Source of the DNA: Rhodocollybia butyracea | Lineage: Eukaryota > Basidiomycota > Agaricomycetes > Agaricales > Omphalotaceae | Reading direction: 5' to 3' | Assembly (NCBI GenBank): GCA_015501585.1 | Contig: JADNRY010000053.1 | Coordinates: forward strand, 228,510 to 292,509 | DNA length: 64,000 nt | Part shown: positions 34,897 to 46,801 of the stretch, piece by piece | How positions within the stretch are numbered: the first letter of the stretch is position 1 | Layout: the number at the start of each line of letters is the position of its first letter | The notes under the pieces: model-generated | Seen by the model: the letters and a program-made list of their open reading frames with translations, nothing else | Told to the model about the DNA's origin: nothing | Databases searched by the model: none | Translations under genes and position numbers: made by a program

Positions 34897-35278
34897 CGGG
34901 GTTTTGAAGGGTTTTTGAAAGATACTCCCATATCCCCATACCCCGTTACCCATAGATATGATATCATCGAACGGTTTTCGTGTACTGTATGGACTGTAGG
35001 GACCGTGTGTAGAAACAAAGGAAAGGTAAAAAGGAAAGGTAGAAAGAAAGGGTAATCGTGGTTGGACTCGTTGGACTTTTCATTGGAAAAATAGAAAAAT
35101 CAATAGTGTATGTACTTATATAAAAGTATGTGTGTAAAGTACGGGCTCGTACAGTGAATGATACAAATAGTGTTTATACCCGCCTGTTATATATCTCTCA
35201 TACGCTTGTAGTATTAAAAAATTACATCTTCGAATACATTGGAGGACGAAAAATGAAAATACACACAACACTGCACAT

Positions 35279-35379
35279 TGGTTCGACCCGGTTTCGAACC
35301 GGGGACCTCTTGTGATACATAGCTCTTCTCCACATTGTAGATGTAAGACAAAGTGTGATAACCCCTACACCATCGAACC
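35279..35379 (-). tRNA. tRNA-Val (anticodon UAC) with intron
   Basis: The acceptor GGTTCGA/TCGAACC is a perfect 7-bp stem. The T-arm CCCGG-TTCGAAA-CCGGG is intact. The loop CTTACA/C gives anticodon TAC, with an intron of about 28 bp after position 37. One extra T lies between the D-stem and anticodon stem compared with the second copy (CACTTTGT against CACTTGT), so function is likely but not certain. Confidence 0.7.
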
Positions 35380-35662
35380 AGTTCTCAAGCCTTCTGTTTG
35401 CCCGAATACACACGACACAAGAGGAAGGCATGCACGCAGAGTACTCATACTGAAGGTCCTATTTCTTCTTCTTCTTCTTAAGTTCTCTTCTCTACTTATA
35501 TAAGTATATGTAAAGTACATAGTACAGTGGATGATACAGATAGTATTTCAAATTTATACCCCTCCCCATCCTCCCCCTCCTACATCCTCCTACACCTGTC
35601 GCATTAAAAATTACACTTTCGAATATAACGAAAACAAAAATGCCAAATCGGCTCGAGAACAG

Positions 35663-35759
35663 TGGTTCGACCTGGCGGTTTCGAGCCGGGGACCTCTTGT
35701 GAAACATCGATATTTCTGCGCATGTAAGACAAGTGTGATAACCCCTACACCATCGAACC
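35663..35759 (-). pseudogene. tRNA-Val(UAC) copy with disrupted T-arm
   Basis: Acceptor, D-arm and anticodon arm (CTTGT-CTTACA/C-ACAAG) are intact and there is an intron at 37/38. The 3' T-stem reads CCGCCAGG instead of CCGGG, a 3-nt insertion, and T54 of the loop is changed to C. The T-stem cannot form normally, so this is probably a recent pseudogene. Confidence 0.65.
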
Positions 35760-35829
35760 AGTTGCAAATTTTCTCAATACACACGACCATGAGGTATGCA
35801 TGCGCTCATACTGAATCCTATTCTTTCTC

Positions 35830-36377
35830 TTCTCTCGTTTCTTTGGGTTCCATTCAACTAATCAGCGAACTCTTTCTTCCCCCTTTCTCCAGATGGCTCC
35901 TGGCATGACCTCTGTTGCTCTCATATGATGCTCTTAGGTATTGGTGCGCCGGTTTCGCTGCTGGTCGCGTGGGATTTGGCAAGCGTTTACGAGAAGCACG
36001 CTGGGAACTGTCCAAGCCCAGCAAGAGCCCGAGTGGTCACAGCGCCGTTACACCTGTAAGGGGACTTGATTTTACCCCGGCACCTCCTCTCTTTCTTGGA
36101 GCTTAATGTGGAACCTCGAGATTATATAAGAATGTAGGAAGCTAGCCTCATCTTTCGATGACACCTTGCTACCATTCCTCCGCCCTGCGGTCTATCTTCT
36201 CTTCGGGAGTCGAGCTCGCTACTTGCGCTGCCGTAGGGACCGGCTGTTTCCTTTACGGGGCCTTTCAGTTAGTTATACCGATTGGGCCGCGTAACCATAT
36301 CTAATATCGTCTCCATTGAAGCGTAGGCACAAGAGTCCATAACCGAAAATTGACCAAATCTGTAATGCCTCGTGAAC
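35830..36377. other. Intergenic stretch without a supportable gene
   Basis: No domain-bearing frame. A short frame at 35915-36106 is unsupported. The region lies between decayed tRNA-Val copies and is probably rearranged non-coding DNA. Confidence 0.45.
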
Positions 36378-36406
36378 AAGTACGATAACCCCTACACCAT
36401 CGAACC
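36378..36406 (-). pseudogene. 5' fragment of tRNA-Val(UAC)
   Basis: GGTTCGATGGTGTAGGGGTT followed by ATCGTAC on the minus strand matches the first 24 or so bases of the two neighbouring tRNA-Val copies. No 3' half follows within 300 bp. Confidence 0.65.
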
Positions 36407-36598
36407 AGTTGCTCGTTACAATGTTCGCTTTAATACATGACAGTTGCTATATTTTGAGTTAAAATGCGTATTGCCTGATGATTTCTGTTGCTAATTGGCA
36501 GAACGACAACGCCAGAGCCAGACACAGCGCTTGGAAGCGAAAGAGAGATATGTTTTGGCTGGAAGATAAATGTGCGAAGAGGTCAAAGACAGAAAGCT

Positions 36599-38249
36599 TT
36601 ATTTGCCACAACCCGGACAACAATGTATCACATCATGCACAAACACATCGCAATCCGAACAAAAATCCGTGTTACAATCCGGACATCGATATCTACCTAT
36701 GGCACTCATACCATCCGCTACATTTTGCGATACCGTTTTCGGGAATACTCTCGCACACGCATGACAAGAAGTGGTAGATACAGGATCTGGGACATCCGCG
36801 AATGATGGTCTGTACGCAAAATAAGAGAAATTAGCAAGAAACATAAGTATTCGCGACGACGTACACAGCAACGTAAGGCTTTACTGGAAAAAGATGATGA
36901 TAACTCCTCGCCAAATGCGGTGAGCTGACAATCATCAGCCCACAGATATCACAATCTGTAGGGACGTCACAAATTTTAGCTAGGCAGCGGGGACAAAGGA
37001 AGCCTTTGGATTTTAGTTCAGAGTGGCAGACGCAGAGACTTGGGGGTGAGGTGTCGGGGAGGCGAGTTGGGAAGCCCATCATCATGAGATCGGCAGCAGG
37101 GTTTGTTGCTGCTGTGGCTCCGGTAGTAGAACGGGAGATGGCTCGTTGTGCAGGCGGCGGGACAAGTTCGAAGAGAAGGTCTTTGAAATGACCCTCGTTC
37201 ATGGCGACCCCGAATTGGCCTACAAGGTGATGGTTGAGGAAACATGCTTAATGGGAAGGAAAGGAGCCTACCTCCAGTCTTATCACAAAGATCCCGACAA
37301 ATTTTCATTTCAGCCGCAAGAGCAACGACGGATATTCGAACTTTGTTTTTTACACATTCGTTTAGGGTGTCGTGTATGTTTCCCGGGTCACAGGTCGTCA
37401 ACGAGCCAAAAATAATAAGGATTTCGCGCGAGGAGTGGGTTGGGAGGTGGCTGGAGGGGATTAGTTGTAAGATCACGGAGAAGAAAACATACATACTTCA
37501 TGCTATTTCTAGCCATTTCAATGGAATTCTGAAGACTGGGCTCACCAGTCGGTTCAAGTTTATGTCTGTCTGATATAGATTTGAGCACATCTTGAGGGTT
37601 TCCTGCGTCCGAGTTGAACAAAAGGTTATGGGTTGACAGCACAGTGCTAACCAGACATGTCGCTTATTCGCTCCCCAACACCAGCTCTCATTCCAACCAC
37701 AGCCATCTGACCCAAGGGGTTCTGGTCAAACCATTCGATGATGAATTCGCGTGCATATTGTAAAGTGACGGCGAAACGCGTCGGACGCATGTCGCGGTCC
37801 ATCATGGAAGAAGAAAGGTCAATCAAGAGAACCATATGTCTGATAATTGTCCTTCGTATTGCAGTCTGTGGGGCGAGAAGACTATGCACATTCAACAAAA
37901 TGATACATTTGAAAACTTGCTCAATGCTCACCGTTTCCGCCTTCCTCTGGCCATCCAATCATTCACAGCACCCTGGAGACTTCCGCCTTCATCTTCTTGC
38001 ACAGTCTCCCATGAACGTGTAAAATTTGCCTCCCAGGTGTAAGCTTGCTATACAGATTTCAGAAATTGAACCTGGAACGCTTGGAAAGGTCGAATTCACC
38101 ACGTCCTTGGGCTTGCGTTTTGGCTTGTCCTTTTTGCGTTTGTCCTTGTCAATAGCTTTTCCTTTTCCTTTTGCTTTACTTCGCGACGTCAAGTCTACTT
38201 CGCCTTCATAATCACCGTCGGAAATCGAAATGTCAGAATCAGAGTCCAT
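36599..38249 (-). CDS. ssl1: TFIIH core subunit Ssl1/p44
   Basis: Starts at 38249 ([20 protein letters not shown]) with a Lys-rich segment ([14 protein letters not shown]). The von Willebrand A-like domain follows: [80 protein letters not shown] and [20 protein letters not shown]. The C-terminal zinc part has [43 protein letters not shown] and the p44 C4C4 RING-like finger ([26 protein letters not shown]), ending CCPGCGK. p44 activates the XPD/Rad3 helicase in nucleotide-excision repair and transcription initiation. All key cysteines are visible. About six introns of standard size. It diverges from the region leading to the Zn2Cys6 gene. Confidence 0.94.
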
Positions 38250-39366
38250 AGTTGAAGTTCAAGATAACAATTGATGATTAGTAATCTACACTTCTACATC
38301 AATTCTCCGGCCACTTTAATAGTTCCCGAACAAAAGCAGCTATCAACAGCTCCCTCATTCAGCACGTCCTATTATCATATCCACAAGCCTGCTCGTCATA
38401 TTTTACACCAATATACCTTTACAAGTCGGACAACGCGTGAGCAAAAAAGTAAGACCGATAATTTTCACGCCCACTCCACCGTACGGTCATATTTCGACGA
38501 AGTATCGAGGCGATATTTGGCCTTTGTACTTGTGCTTGCGGTAAATTTTCTCTACCGATTGCTAAGCATTGTAGAAATCACCTGCCTGGAGGTTCCTTAT
38601 CCTATCAGCGATCAACATTCAACGATGGATCCTGGTAAGTTCGCGTGCACAATAAATGTATTAACAATGACACCAGTTGAATAACTTAACCTGGTACATT
38701 TCTGTATAACCTCCGATGCTCTCCGAGTGCTGGGTCAACATCCGTAACAAATCACTGGAGGTAGAGTCCGTCCCCTGGCGGGGTTCAGGAGAGTTGGACC
38801 CATTAGCCTCACTGCAGATTAACGTTTACCAGACACTGGAAATCCCTTCTCTCAATGGGAATCCTTATCAATACAACAAAAACAATGATTTCGATATCAA
38901 GCGAAGTTGAACAACTGGCCGTAGACTCAGATGTCAATCTTTACGGTATGAGTCCTAGTTTAGATAGACAGCGCAGACTGGCACTATAGACTAACCAGGA
39001 CTAACCTCTCAAAGTTTATCAACGCCATAAGGCACAGGCGAGACTTAGCCGTAAGATATCGCTGTCTATGCTTACAAATTAAGGCCGACGCGTTCCAGGA
39101 TCGGGAATTTGATCAATCCCATCGTCCAACACTTGTTCCACTATTATCGCAACGAATCGTTATCATGATCTCTCCCACTTTTGTCCTGTGTAAGGACTAC
39201 GAACGCCTAAAAGTATGATTTCCACACCGGTGACTTCTCTGCGAACTCTAGCCGACTCAGGACTTGGAGGTGACGATGGTCATTTCAGTATATAACCCTC
39301 CTGTTTTCTTCGTCAAGGTTGTCTCAGACCCGCTCCTCAAACCAGAAAATTTCCCTTCTTCCAAGG
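38250..39366. other. Intergenic stretch with possible small spliced frame, unresolved
   Basis: No confident gene. A plausible spliced frame starts about 38892 (MISISSEVEQLAVDSDVNLY), continues after a GTATGA intron as VYQRHKAQARLS, and after a GTAAGA intron ends RRRVPGSGI and stop near 39113. Another possible start with a perfect GTAAGT donor lies at 38624 (MDP). I could not link them or recognise a family. Confidence 0.3.
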
Positions 39367-41431
39367 ATGTACTCAAAGCGAGCTCCTCAAGCCCCACCTA
39401 TTTCGCGTGGAAGAGCGTGCAACAACTGCAAGTACGCCATCCTGTTTTCCTCGTTTAATATCTCAGTATTCTAATGTATCTTTCAGGCGGCGCAAGATGG
39501 TACCGTACTGATTTTTCTACCGCTGCGTAGGGAAACTGATTCCCTTTGCCAGAGGTGTGATGGAATAAAACCCATTTGCGGTCCTTGCAGGCAGGCTGGA
39601 GTCTCTCCAGGACTGCGAGTACGCCGAAGTTGGGCATACATCCGCGGACAGATTGCAGGAGCAAATCGCCCTGCTTGAAATCCGCATCGAGGAGCTTCAA
39701 AATCCCGGTAGAAGGGACTCTCTAACTCTCCAAAATCCTTACCCAGCAAGCGGTTCTGCTGCTATGAGTAGCAGAACGGAGACGAATCGAGGAAGCAGGT
39801 CACCAAGAGCACAAGTAAGAGATTATTTTCCCGATAAGATCACAGACGAAGCTTACCCTGAGTTTGGTAGGAAACACATCTGTGAGTCTGATGTACAATC
39901 CTTATAGGTATAGGCTGACCACCGATTTTGCGGCATAGCATGGAAGCCTTTCTCCCACATGCGCTTCAGCTAGGCTTTTTCTTGGACGGCCCAAAACTCA
40001 TACAGGCGTTTTCAAACCATGACTCCGACCCCAACGAAAAACCCACCACTGCTCTCTCAGCTGCCATGATACTACTTGGATCCGTATTCCAACGGGACCC
40101 CCAGGTTCCTCCCCTCAAAGAAGTATATCTTCCCAAGGCTGTTCAAGCAGTCGCTCTCGGCCTTTCCGAAAACCACCCCCAGAAGATTCTACATACCCTC
40201 CAAGCAAATGTTCTCGTTGCACACTATTTTTTCCTACATGCGCGAGCATTAGAAGGGAAGTGGCATTTGAACAACGCAACGTCTCTAATTCTAAGTGCCC
40301 GGATGCACCGGATTCGAAGCTTTCAGGACTCCGATGCTCAAGGTCTGGCCATCACCCTACAAGCGAGTATGTTACTGCCTTCCGCACAGAACGTTGTGGA
40401 GGAGGGGCAACGAATCAATGCTATGTGGACCGTTTTCGGGCTAAATTGTCTTTGGTCGGCTGTTGAAGGCGCTCCAACCTTGCTTTCTGCTACTACAGAG
40501 CACGGAAGGATTGATACGCCCTGGCCGTTAGACGCCGGAACTTATTCAGAGGTGATGTTGGGAAAAACCGATGCGTAGAGAGTGAGCCACTGATATTGGC
40601 TTAGACTACGTTCCCTCCGGGTTTCAGAAACAGCCATACGCTCCAGAAATTTCTCTCTGATATACCAAACTTGAACGAAGGCAGTTCCATTCTGGCTTTA
40701 TATGTCAAGGCGACCGTACTGTTCGAACAGACCACGGTATTTTGGAATCGTTACTCTACCTGTGGGTTTTCTCAACTTGACAGATTTGACTATTCTCTTA
40801 ATCAGTCACTATTCAGCGCAATCTCAGAACTCTTACCGACAAGAGTTTTCTTCGACTTACCAGAACCTATTTACTCTTATAACTCGACTTATATCCGATG
40901 TTCCAGCCATCGGACCGAGGTTTTCGGATGAGATGAACAAACGGCTGCTAGTTATTCATATTTTGGCCAGAGCGACTATGATTCGACTGCATTGCTCGTT
41001 CGGACGCCACGATCCATCTTTTCTTCAGTTGTTTCTAGATACCGCTGATGATACCATGAGATGTTTGGCAGCTATCAACTTGGACTCGACCACATTCCTG
41101 GACCCTGTCATGGCTGTGAGTGCCCTTTGATTTTTTTTTCAAGCCACAATCACTCTCACTTACTCTTCGTATTGAATGTACCAGGTCATGTTCAGGGGCC
41201 CAGCTGAAGTGTTTCTCACTGCGATCCGGTCGTTTCGCTCCGGTCAGAGTTATAATCCCAGCGCAGTCCAGAGAAATGTCGAACATCTGAACAGACTGAT
41301 TGCAATCATGACCCGTTTAGCAGAAGGCAATCCTTTGATGAGTACGTCTTCAGATTTGGGGGAATATTCGGATGTTTACTAGTTTTCTAGCATTAAATTT
41401 GGCAGAGATTCAAGCAGAATATACCCGCTGA
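39367..41431 (+). pseudogene. Zn2Cys6 fungal transcription factor with apparent frameshift in the zinc cluster
   Basis: The ATG at 39367 gives MYSKRAPQAPPISRGRACNN. Two small introns then yield ACNNCKRRKMRCDGIKPICG followed by PCRQAG, the first five cysteines of a C6 cluster. The sixth (DCEY, followed by LQEQIALLEIRIEELQNP) is one base out of frame; the original frame meets a stop near 39680. No intron of usable length separates them. The middle domain has FLPHALQLGFFLDGPKLIQA, ILHTLQANVLVAHYFFLHAR and NAMWTVFGLNCLWSAVEG, typical of fungal-specific factors. Later exons include HTLQKFLSDIPNL, RLHCSFGRHDPSFLQLF and NRLIAIMTRLAEGNPLM, ending KIQAEYTR. Apart from the shift the gene looks intact, so a sequencing error remains possible. 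Confidence 0.7.
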
Positions 41432-41607
41432 GAAGTGAAAACCTGCACATTTGCCACATAGAGCATATATAAAGCCCACCAAGTAAAGTACTTGTCGTAC
41501 GGTTTCTATAGAATTTATAATATTCATCATGGTCTTGATCGAGAGTCTATCGTGATCTCTCTCTCACGCCATCAATAAGCGCCCAAGTCGCGACTTATCA
41601 CTTGTCA

Positions 41608-41922
41608 ATGACTTCGAGCAACTCCTTAGCCTGCATAACAGTGCTTTACTTTGCTGCTGCATCCACCGCCATCGGGCTCACAGAAGAACTCATTTCTATC
41701 CCCTCTCAAGGATTCTTCCTATCCCAGCTCACGGATTTACTAGTTAGTCGCCATTCGGAATCTAAAGGCGCAGGAAATAGAAAGGAATCAGCGCTAAGAG
41801 AGATACTCTCTTCGAGTCAGTGGAGCGTGGATGCTGAAATGGTAGAGAATGAAGATGTGGGGAAAGTGGAATTGAGAGATGGGATGGAAATTGCGGTGAT
41901 TTGCCCGGTTTCTGGAGGATAG
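41608..41922 (+). CDS. cnxG: Molybdopterin synthase sulfur-carrier (small) subunit, MoaD/MOCS2A type
   Basis: Single-exon frame of 104 residues starting at the ATG at 41608. It opens with ITVLYFAAASTAIGLTEELI, continues with a ubiquitin-like core (SQWSVDAEMVENEDVGKVEL, RDGMEIAVICPVSGG), and ends exactly in the Gly-Gly that is thiocarboxylated in this family. Activation is by a MoeB/Uba4/MOCS3-type enzyme. With the large subunit (MOCS2B) it converts precursor Z (cPMP) to molybdopterin, needed for nitrate reductase and other molybdoenzymes. Length is slightly above the usual 80-90 because of a Ser/Lys-rich loop after LLVSRHSES. The assignment rests on the VLYFA start and the VSGG end. Confidence 0.85.
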   Translation: MTSSNSLACITVLYFAAASTAIGLTEELISIPSQGFFLSQLTDLLVSRHSESKGAGNRKESALREILSSSQWSVDAEMVENEDVGKVELRDGMEIAVICPVSGG

Positions 41923-41988
41923 ATACACAACGTTACTTCAACCTGGTTGCTCCACTATCTCCAATGTCACACAACTCTTTTTAGTAAC

Positions 41989-42081
41989 GCATTAATGGGG
42001 TAGTGGTAACCTGGGTCGTTGCCATAGGTGTAATATTGCGTGTCCTTCGACCCGCCGGGGGTTCGATTCCCTCTTAATGCA
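41989..42081 (+). tRNA. tRNA-Gly (anticodon GCC) with intron
   Basis: The acceptor GCATTAA/TTAATGC is a perfect 7-bp stem with A as discriminator. D-arm GGGT..ACCT. The anticodon stem GGTCG pairs with CGACC, and the loop TTGCCA/T places GCC at 34-36. The variable region is CGCC and the T-arm GGGGG-TTCGATT-CCCTC. An intron of about 22 bp lies after position 37. It starts 67 bp past the cnxG stop. Confidence 0.9.
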
Positions 42082-42386
42082 ATGAGCCTATTTTTGCATA
42101 AGTTGAAGTACCTTTTGATGATTCCCTCATTCGAGAGATCTCTTGCATGCCACTACATAACTCTAGCAGTGTTCAATACTTTACTAAATCCCCAGGTGGC
42201 AATGCCGTTGGAGCATTCGAGCTGTCATTCGAGCTGCCACATAAGAATCGTTATCTGTACTCGTCGGCCACAGTGAGAGCACCCGTACAGCGGACGCCGG
42301 AGATCACATTGACCACCCATCACGTAATCAACATTTAACTTTTGAGCGCTAACAAGGGCGCTTTAGGTCTGGACTCGCATGTTGCG

Positions 42387-45300
42387 ATGAACGTCCTCGA
42401 CCCGCAAACGTCTCCCGTGGAGGAGCCCCATGTTCTACGAAGCGCTTCGAGCAACTCTAGTATTGGCAGTTCAGCCAGCAGAGCCAGCCTAAGTCGCCGT
42501 CCACGAGCAAGAGCACGTTCAAAAACTTTGACCAGTAGCTCAACGCCTCAGCCTGCTGATTTCATTTCAGACGTCAAATTTGTTCAAGAACCAGTGTCTA
42601 TGACAACGGAAGAGGCTAATATGGCTAATACGGGCGCAGCGAAAGGATCAGAAGCGGACCTGATAAGAATGGTACGTTAACTCAAGCTTTCTGCTAGTTT
42701 AACTATAAACACACTGTAATCTTTCCTCCAGTCCAGAGCTGCTAAACAAGCCTCAAATTTACCCTCCATTAGTACAGCTCCATCTGCCTTTTCTCGAGTT
42801 CCTCTATCACAAATTGACGCAGACAGTGGGATCAAGGTCAATATTCGGGACTCGGTCATTACACAGGAGACAAACAACTCTTCCTCTATCTATCCGTTCT
42901 CTACAGTCGCATCCTCCACTCCTGTTCCTCATTCTCCTGCAGAATCCGTATTCGAGATGCAGCAACCTCCCATGGTCAAATCATTCGACGAAGACGATGT
43001 TTCCTATCGTCTTCGTCTATTGGTAAACAACAACTATTTCCTCCCCCCAGCTCATTCCAAACCTCATCCGGACCAATTTCACGCTTCTCCTGTCCCTGTA
43101 AATGGAAATTCTACTTTGCCGAAAAAACCTCCCACTCCGACTTTTCTAGACCTCTTTCGTCTGGGAAAGAACAAGTCTAAACCGTCAACTCCGACATCCG
43201 AACCTGGAACTCCGCTTGTTCCTGCGTTGCGTACAACGTCAGATGCTACGGCCGTATCGGGATTTCCTCTCCCGCCTACGGGCCCTCAGTCCACTCCGCA
43301 AGTCTCGACTTCCTCAGGAGGAAGACCTGCGGCTAGTCGTGTTGTGGTAGTAAGAGAGAAAATGTTGGATTTGGAAAGTGCAGCCAAGCAAGCTGAGCTG
43401 GAGATGAAGTCTCGACGTGGTCGTGAGCCGGCAATATTTGTCGACGATGTGATAGATCCAACCGATGCAGTAGACCTTCCTCCGCCATCTACAGCATATC
43501 CTTTTACCGTCCAAGCATCTGCATTGCACGGGTTGGGTGTCAATGACAGTGTAGGTGCCGCCATCTTGGCCGACCATCTGCCTCCTCCAAAGTCTTCCTC
43601 AAGTCAACTTGTTTTAGATGAAGACGCGGCTTGGAGGAAAGCACTGTTGCACGCTGCTGTAGGGCATTCCTTTGATAACCTAGCAGATGCGTCATTATCA
43701 AGGCATGTCGCGTCTTTGACGTCAGGTGCCTCTTCGATGTTGTCTGCGCCTATTGCATCTGGGTCCGGTTCTATACCACCTTCGCCAGCCGTTTCTACAG
43801 CGAAAATCAATAGAAAGATCATCAGTGGTCCTATTTCGTTGAATTCTTCCCCTCGTTCACGATCCAAATCTCAACCGCCTTCTCGCCCCCGGGGCTTTTC
43901 ATCAGCTTCAGCCTCTTCAACTAGCCATTTATATTCAGCTAATCCCCATCCACCCACATCACCTTCGCCGATCCCATTCCGCACCGAAACTCCTTCGGAA
44001 CCATTAAAACCGCTTATGCCTCCACCGAAGAGTCCATTGAAGAGACAGCTGATTAATCCGCTGTATTCGTTATCGCAGACTGATTTAACAGAGCCTGCTG
44101 AACCTGTGGCTGAGGCGGAGACAAATTTCGTTGTACCTGCTATCGCGGAGAAGGTGAATCCTGGATCCGGATCCAGATCCATGAAGACAGCGAATAAGCC
44201 TGCTGGTTCCTCTTCTCCGTCGAGGAAATCCACTTCGTCTAATCGAAATGGACGTTCTGGCAGTAGTACTAGTAAGAAGGCAAGTTCCTTATCATCGGAA
44301 CCCAGGGTAACGGTCCCTTCGCTGACACCACCGCCATTTCCCCGAGAGTCGTCAGAGTCTAATATGAGTGGAGTGGAAACGGGTCTTCCTAATACGGAAG
44401 ACGAGGACGGGGATGCGAGATCGATATACTCGATTATGACTGCTGAGATGGGGAGTGAGAGCGAGGGGAGTCAAGATTTCGGGGAGGGACAAGATGACAG
44501 AGGGAGATCAAGGTCGCGCTCACGAGCGTCTGTAACGTCTACTTATACGGCGGCATTATCACCAACAACGTCAGCGTTCCAAGACGCTCTGAGTCGGAAT
44601 CCGTCCGAGTTGCATGTTAATGTCAATGATACCGATTCGAATCTGGATTCTCAAACTCAGAGTAACCTGAGACGAATACATGTACACCACGAACAAGACC
44701 GGAACCTCTTAACCTCGCCCACTCCACCACCTCGAATTTCCTCAGATCCAGTTCTACAGCCTCTATCTCCTGCCCCGAGGCCGCCACGGACGCCACGAAC
44801 GACGACAAGTTTGCATTATAGGGATATGAGGAATAGGCAGTTCGAGAAGGTTCCGTCTGTGTACAGTTTAAGAAGTACGACCCCCACATCGGTGTCCGGA
44901 CCTGCTCCGCCCTCACCGTCGTCGATAACCCGTTCGACGTCAGACCAAGGGCATGGGACGCCCACCAAACTTACGCTTCCTCCGCCTGTGTCAAAGCGGA
45001 GACCACCGACTGCACCTGCTGCGCCTAACACTGGTACGTATGCCTATAGATCTATTGATATTCCAATTTCGCTTATCACTCTCGTTCCAGATGTTATTCC
45101 CAACGTCGGATACGGAAGAGTCGAAATTATCGAAATCGCTGCCCCAGGACCGGTGACACCACCGTTCTTGGAGAGTTTACCTCGTCCTTCTCCCGATCCA
45201 CTCGCGTCTTTACTCGAGCGTCGGAGTCGGTTCAGTTCTACAAACGCGAACAGTGGAAGGGATCCCCTGAGTCTACACATCCCCACCACCATGTTCGTCC

Positions 45301-46520
45301 CTTCGATCCGTTCAGCACCGGCACCGCAGTCGCCTCCATCCCTTGCTTCCTCGTTCGACGCCTTGCGAGTAGGCAGGAGGAATATTCGTCCAGCGTCGCC
45401 TACGTCTCGATCGTTCGTCGATGTGGAGACAGCCCACGCATCTGCATCCGCGTCAAACTCGAATTCGAATCGAAAACGTGAAACGTACAACTTTTTCGAC
45501 AAGTTGCAGAGTCAACCGAATGCGTTGGACTACTTGGATAATTCGGAGGAGTCTTCGGAGGAGGAGGATTATGGGGATGTGAAAGATGACGGCGAAGTAA
45601 ATGGAAGCGGGAGTGGAAGTGAGGGTGGAAGTAAAAGTGGAGACGACGGTGGTGAAACCGCAGGAAGAAAAACTTTATCTGTCGCTCATTCTACACATTC
45701 GGCTGTTTCAATCCTCTCTACGCCTTCTGCTCCGTCTTCCACTGCGTTTTACTCGACACGTTCTCCCTCGCGTGGTCATACTCCTGTGTCTTCCTTGATG
45801 AGGCTAGGAAATCACTCGACGCCGCATGTTTCTTCGGGATCGAGGAATGCGTTGGGTGACGATCTGGGTGACCTTGATCATAATATCTTCTTCCGTCGTT
45901 CGGGTGACCAGTTACAGGTTTTACCACCTCTTCCAACTCGTCCCACTCAATCGTTTCAATCCTCATCCAAAGTCAAGCTCCTCCCATTTGGCGTTACAGA
46001 TCCCAAACGGCCCATAGGACATATCCCTCCGAGTCCGTCCAAAAGCAAGTTTTTCAACAAGAAAATACGGGCCCAGCAGTTGCCGCTCGAGCTATATCAG
46101 TATAGGTCTGACGGGAGGTTAAGTGCGGATGCGGGTAATGGATCTGGAGCTGCTCAGTCACTACATGATAGGCATTCGACTGAAGCATTGAGTACCATTA
46201 CCGCTCGCCCAAGGACTACTTCTTCTGCGACAAGTCCGGGTCGGAATCTCGGAGGCCGTTACGAATATGAGCACGATCATGCGCATGACAAGCGGCCCAG
46301 TACAAGTACCGCTACTGTTCGAAGTGGGCACCACAAGAAACACAGCAGCGGCCTGGGGAAATTGAGCAAGCGGCAGCAGGAGTCAGAGAAGCTGGACGGG
46401 ATGGTGAAGCTGCATCTGGAGGCGGAAAAGGATCGGATCAAGAGGATGGCGGAGAGGATGATGCAGCATCAAGGGAAGGGTGGTGGAGGTGCGTTTGCGA
46501 AAGGAAAGTCGACGCGTTGA
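42387..46520 (+). CDS. Large Ser/Pro-rich disordered protein
   Basis: Two exons: 42387-42671 (MNVLDPQTSPVEEPHVLRSA) and, after a GTACGT intron ending CCTCCAG, one very long exon to 46520. The product is about 1,350 residues. It has few ordered pieces: DDVSYRLRLLVNNNYFLPPA, PTFLDLFRLGKNKSKP, REKMLDLESAAKQAELEMKS and LDEDAAWRKALLHAAVGHSF. The rest is Ser/Pro/Thr with SP and RS motifs, an acidic Ser/Glu stretch (YLDNSEESSEEEDYGDV) and a basic helical tail (KLHLEAEKDRIKRMAERMMQ) with Gly/Lys end. No catalytic or membrane segment was seen. The many SP/TP sites suggest phosphorylation. Family not recognised; it could be a cytoskeletal or polarity adaptor, but that is a guess. Confidence 0.8.
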
Positions 46521-46801
46521 TCCTGCGTTTTGTTTCTTTTAATCTTATCTTTAAATTTTTGTTTTTTGCTTTCCAAATTCATCTTCATGGTTACTCAGTG
46601 TATACATATTTAGCTTGCTTGCAATTTGTTTTCCCCCACATACATCTTGTATTTTTTCAATATACATACTTGCATTTTCACTTACTTTCGTAGTCATACC
46701 CACCCATCACGCAAAGTACCTATACATACCTGGACATTCATATACCTTTTCCCGCACCTTCTCTCAAATACATGACTGGACTGCGCGTATGCACTTGTGC
46801 C

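Larger units (their letters stand above)
35096..35830. repeat. Divergent tandem duplication (~380 bp units), each unit holding a tRNA-Val(UAC) copy
   Basis: Two units share, in order: TATATAA.TAT.TGT.AAAGTAC, CAGTG.ATGATACA.ATAGT, a pyrimidine-rich stretch, ATTAAAAA.TTACA.,TTCGAATA, a tRNA-Val body, and an ACACACGAC..GAGG.ATGCATGC tail. Unit 1 spans about 35096-35430 and unit 2 about 35495-35830. A third, more decayed fragment lies at 36378-36406. Confidence 0.7.
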
